From Streptomyces sp. TRM68367 (GTDB lineage Bacteria > Actinomycetota > Actinomycetes > Streptomycetales > Streptomycetaceae), in the NCBI RefSeq assembly GCF_014495685.1, contig NZ_JACTVI010000077.1, forward strand, positions 1 through 39,653: DNA of 39,653 nucleotides, written 5' to 3'. Of the stretch, positions 37,555 to 39,653 are shown one piece after another. The position numbers and the translations under genes were made by a program. Positions within the stretch are counted from its first letter, which is position 1, and each line of letters opens with the position of its first letter. The notes under the pieces were generated by a model that worked only from the letters and a program-made list of their open reading frames with translations, had not been told where the DNA came from and ran no database searches.

Positions 37555-38658
37555 ATGACCACCCAACACCTCGAAACCCTGATCATCGGCGCCGGCCAGG
37601 CCGGCTTGGCGGTCGGCTACCACCTCCAGCAGCTCGGTCGGGAGTTCCTGATCGTCGACGAGCGCGAGCGGATCGGTGACAACTGGCGCTGCCACTACGA
37701 CAGCCTCAGGCTGTTCACGCCAGCCCGGGCTAATGGCTTGGACGGGTTGCCGTTCCCCGGCGACCCGTGGGAGTTTGCGACCAAGGACGAGTTCGCCGAG
37801 TACCTCGAGCTGTACGCCGTCACCAACGGCCTGCCGGTGCGGATGCAGACCCGGGTCGATCGGCTCGCGGCCCTCGAGGGCGGAGGTTTCACCGCGGTCC
37901 TCGGAGCCGACAAGGTCACCTGCGACAACGTCGTACTGGCGACCGGCACCTTCGGCCGTACGCCGCAGATCCCGGCCTTCGCCGCCGACATCACCCCCCG
38001 GAGTCAACAGCTCCACTCCAGCGAGTACCGCCGGCCCTCCCAGCTGCCCGACGGGCCGGCGCTGGTCGTCGGTGCCTCGCATAGTGGGTTGGACATCGCC
38101 TACGACCTGGCCGCTGACCGTCCCACCACGCTGGTCGGACCCGACCGCGGGAACATCCCTCTCGAATGGGGCTCGCGGCGGTTCCACGCGGCATTCCCGT
38201 TCATCGAGTTCGCCTTCAATCACGTGCTCACCCGGCGCACGCCGATGGGACGCAAGGTGATGCAGAAGATTCGCCACCACGGCGCCCCGCAGCTGCGGAT
38301 CAAGCGCCACCATCTGGGCGTGCGCGATGTGGAATGGATCACCGAGCACGTCGTGGGCGTCGCCGACGGGCTACCGCGCCTCGAGGACGGCCGCACCTTC
38401 GACGTCGCGAGCATCGTCTGGGCCACCGGGTTCCGGCAGGTCTACGACTGGATCGACCTCCCGCTGCCGATCGAGGACGGGTGGCCGGTGGAGTACCGCG
38501 GCGTGGTCGAGTCCGTGCCGGGGCTCTACTTCTGCGGCCTGGCGTTCCAGTACGCGTTCGCCTCGGGCGAGATCAATGGCGTCGGCCGGGACGCGGCGTA
38601 CGTCGCCGACAAGATCGCCGCCCACACCCGGGCGCGGCAAACCGCTGTCGCGGCTTGA
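37555..38658 (+). CDS. FMO/CzcO-type FAD- and NAD(P)-dependent monooxygenase
   Basis: Flavin monooxygenase-like protein of 367 residues. The N-terminal FAD motif is 'LIIGAGQAGLAVGYHLQQ' (about 8-25), followed by 'GDNWRCHYDSLRLFTPA'. The NAD(P) motif is 'ALVVGASHSGLDIAYDLA' (about 170-187), and 'IVWATGFRQVYDW' is the ATG(F) motif near 292-304. Relatives include CzcO, ArsO and TrkA-like oxidoreductases, with N- or S-oxidation or arsenite/thiol redox roles. The substrate is not indicated. AAGGAGAACGAACC precedes ATG 37555, a good ribosome site. It is intact, although flanked by broken genes on both sides. Confidence 0.85.
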   Translation: MTTQHLETLIIGAGQAGLAVGYHLQQLGREFLIVDERERIGDNWRCHYDSLRLFTPARANGLDGLPFPGDPWEFATKDEFAEYLELYAVTNGLPVRMQTRVDRLAALEGGGFTAVLGADKVTCDNVVLATGTFGRTPQIPAFAADITPRSQQLHSSEYRRPSQLPDGPALVVGASHSGLDIAYDLAADRPTTLVGPDRGNIPLEWGSRRFHAAFPFIEFAFNHVLTRRTPMGRKVMQKIRHHGAPQLRIKRHHLGVRDVEWITEHVVGVADGLPRLEDGRTFDVASIVWATGFRQVYDWIDLPLPIEDGWPVEYRGVVESVPGLYFCGLAFQYAFASGEINGVGRDAAYVADKIAAHTRARQTAVAA

Positions 38659-38689
38659 GACGCACCCACGATGATCAAGGAGGTCTGCG

Positions 38690-38908
38690 ATGAACGAGAT
38701 TCGGGAACCCCTCGATGGTGACCAGCGCCGCCGCCGCGTCGGGTCCGGCGTCGACAGCCCGCGCGCTCGTCGTCGTTGCCGCACCGGTGCTGCTGCTGGG
38801 CGCGCTGCTGTGGTGCAGTTCTACGTACAGCCGGCCGCGGCACTGCTGGCTCTGCTGCCGTTGGCGGTCGCGATCGGGGCTGGGCGACGGGGTGCCCCAA
38901 CCCGTTGA
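38690..38908 (+). pseudogene. Frameshifted small membrane protein
   Basis: A strong ribosome site (AAGGAGGTCTGCG) precedes ATG 38690 (MNEIREPLDGD), but hydrophobic segments then alternate between frames. Frame 3 carries 'STARALVVVAAPVLLLGALL' (about 38745-38808) and frame 2 carries 'VVQFYVQPAAALLALLPLAVAIG' (about 38811-38880). A restored protein would have two adjacent membrane helices. This suggests a small membrane protein broken by at least two indels, following the flavoprotein gene by 31 bp. Confidence 0.6.
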
Positions 38909-38964
38909 CGGACGTCTCGTGAGCGCCATGGACGGGCACCGCTGTGCGAGGGGCCGGAGGAATC

Positions 38965-39530
38965 ATGCGGATCGGCGGAATCGCCGGTCCGCTCGTCTTC
39001 ACCGCCAGCTCCGTCGGACAGAACATCCTGGGCTCCGACGACGACTGGCTTCACGAACCCGTCAGTTCCTTGGGCGCCGGCAGTCTCGGCTGGATCCAGA
39101 GCAACTTCGCGGCTTCGGGTTCTGCTTGCTGCTGCTCGCCTGCGGACGGCACCGCGGTATCGAACCCGCGCGGGACCGGCCCTGCTGGTGGCCGTCGGCT
39201 GTGGGCTCTTCACCGCGGCATCCTTCCCGCTCGCAAGGGACACGACCGGGGAGATCTACGACCCCGGCCTCCACTGGGTCGATGGGTTGCTCTTCTTCGG
39301 TGGCTCCACCCTGGCGTTCCTGGTGCTCTCCCGGCGGCTGGCGGCGGATCCGCGGTGGAGATCGCTCTCGGCGTACACGCTGGCCATCGTCGTCCTCTCC
39401 TTCGGGAGCACCATGGCGCTCCACCTGCTGGCGCGTCCGACATACGCGCCGCTCCATGACTACGGGGCCTGGTACAGCGGGCAATCATCCTGGTGCTGAC
39501 CTTCCCGTGTGACCGTGGCCTCGGCATCGG
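38965..39530 (+). pseudogene. DUF998-like membrane protein, multiply frameshifted
   Basis: GGAGGAATC precedes ATG 38965 and the reading starts as a DUF998 membrane protein: 'MRIGGIAGPLVFTASS', 'DDWLHEPVSSLGAGSLGWIQ'. Near 39110-39118 the coding frame jumps ('GFCLLLLACGRHRGIEPA' in another frame), near 39170 it jumps again ('VAVGCGLFTAASFPLARDTTG', 'GLHWVDGLLFFGGSTLAFLVL'), and near 39463 once more ('GLVQRAIILVLTFPC'). At least three indels therefore break the gene. No gene is recognisable in the last ~120 bases of the window. Confidence 0.7.
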
Positions 39531-39653
39531 AGGCCGCCAGTGGGGGCGAAACCCTGGCCGCCTACGGCCCGGGTTCCGCAGCAAATCGGTCTCCTGGCAG
39601 GTGCTGCGTGGTGAAGTTGCTGGTCAGCGCGTTCAGGCATAGCGGCACGGCTC

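Noticed and set aside
39560..39653. Possible partial gene at the right edge
   Set aside because: Several short frames are open but none shows a family motif or a ribosome site.

Overview
The window is high-GC actinobacterial DNA, almost certainly Streptomyces. Most starts are GTG or ATG, third codon positions are nearly all G or C, and the gene order (osaC/osaA-osaB-ftsK-rodZ-like-rimO-pgsA-cinA-clgR-dps-lhr/nei-azlCD-recA-recX) matches, as I remember it, the S. coelicolor core around SCO5746-SCO5770. No database could be searched, so ortholog names rest on recognised domains and remembered synteny.

Layout. 1-980: a hairpin, a DegT-like protein lacking the catalytic-lysine segment, and a tRNA-Thr(GGT) with its own promoter and terminator. 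990-10,600: the osmotic-stress cluster. osaC (RsbW-like kinase-PAS-GAF-SpoIIE phosphatase) is divergent from osaA, a soluble hybrid histidine kinase built on ten exact 276-bp HAMP-type repeats. The response regulator osaB follows. 10,700-18,400: cell-cycle and housekeeping genes, namely ftsK, a RodZ-like membrane HTH protein, the overlapping rimO-pgsA-cinA operon, and clgR ahead of a strong terminator. 18,500-31,340: dps, a small membrane protein, an SDR under a palindromic operator, the lhr-nei DNA-repair pair, an AraC regulator overlapping azlCD, a terpenoid-cyclase-fold protein, a DUF3046 protein, an AI-2E-type permease and a cupin. 31,370-33,630: recA with an SOS box in its promoter, followed by recX.

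After recX the character changes. A truncated rhodanese sits beside an FAD monooxygenase. Next come an intact GNAT acetyltransferase, a scrap of IS256-type transposase, fused remnants of another GNAT and a CoiA-like protein, an intact FMO-type flavoprotein, and two frameshifted membrane-protein genes (one DUF998-like). I read 33.7-39.6 kb as a decaying accessory segment joined to the conserved core.

How the genes relate: OsaA/OsaB/OsaC sense and tune osmotic stress, OsaC probably through SigB-type anti-sigma control. ClgR controls Clp/Lon proteolysis. RecA, RecX, Lhr, Nei and Dps form a genome-protection group. FtsK and the RodZ-like protein act in chromosome handling and envelope biology. 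I found no CRISPR array, no intact mobile element, no biosynthetic cluster and no clear new multi-gene system. The most unusual points are architectural: the exact HAMP repeat array, low-complexity insertions in PgsA, Lhr, RecX, RimO and FtsK, and the lysine-less DegT protein.
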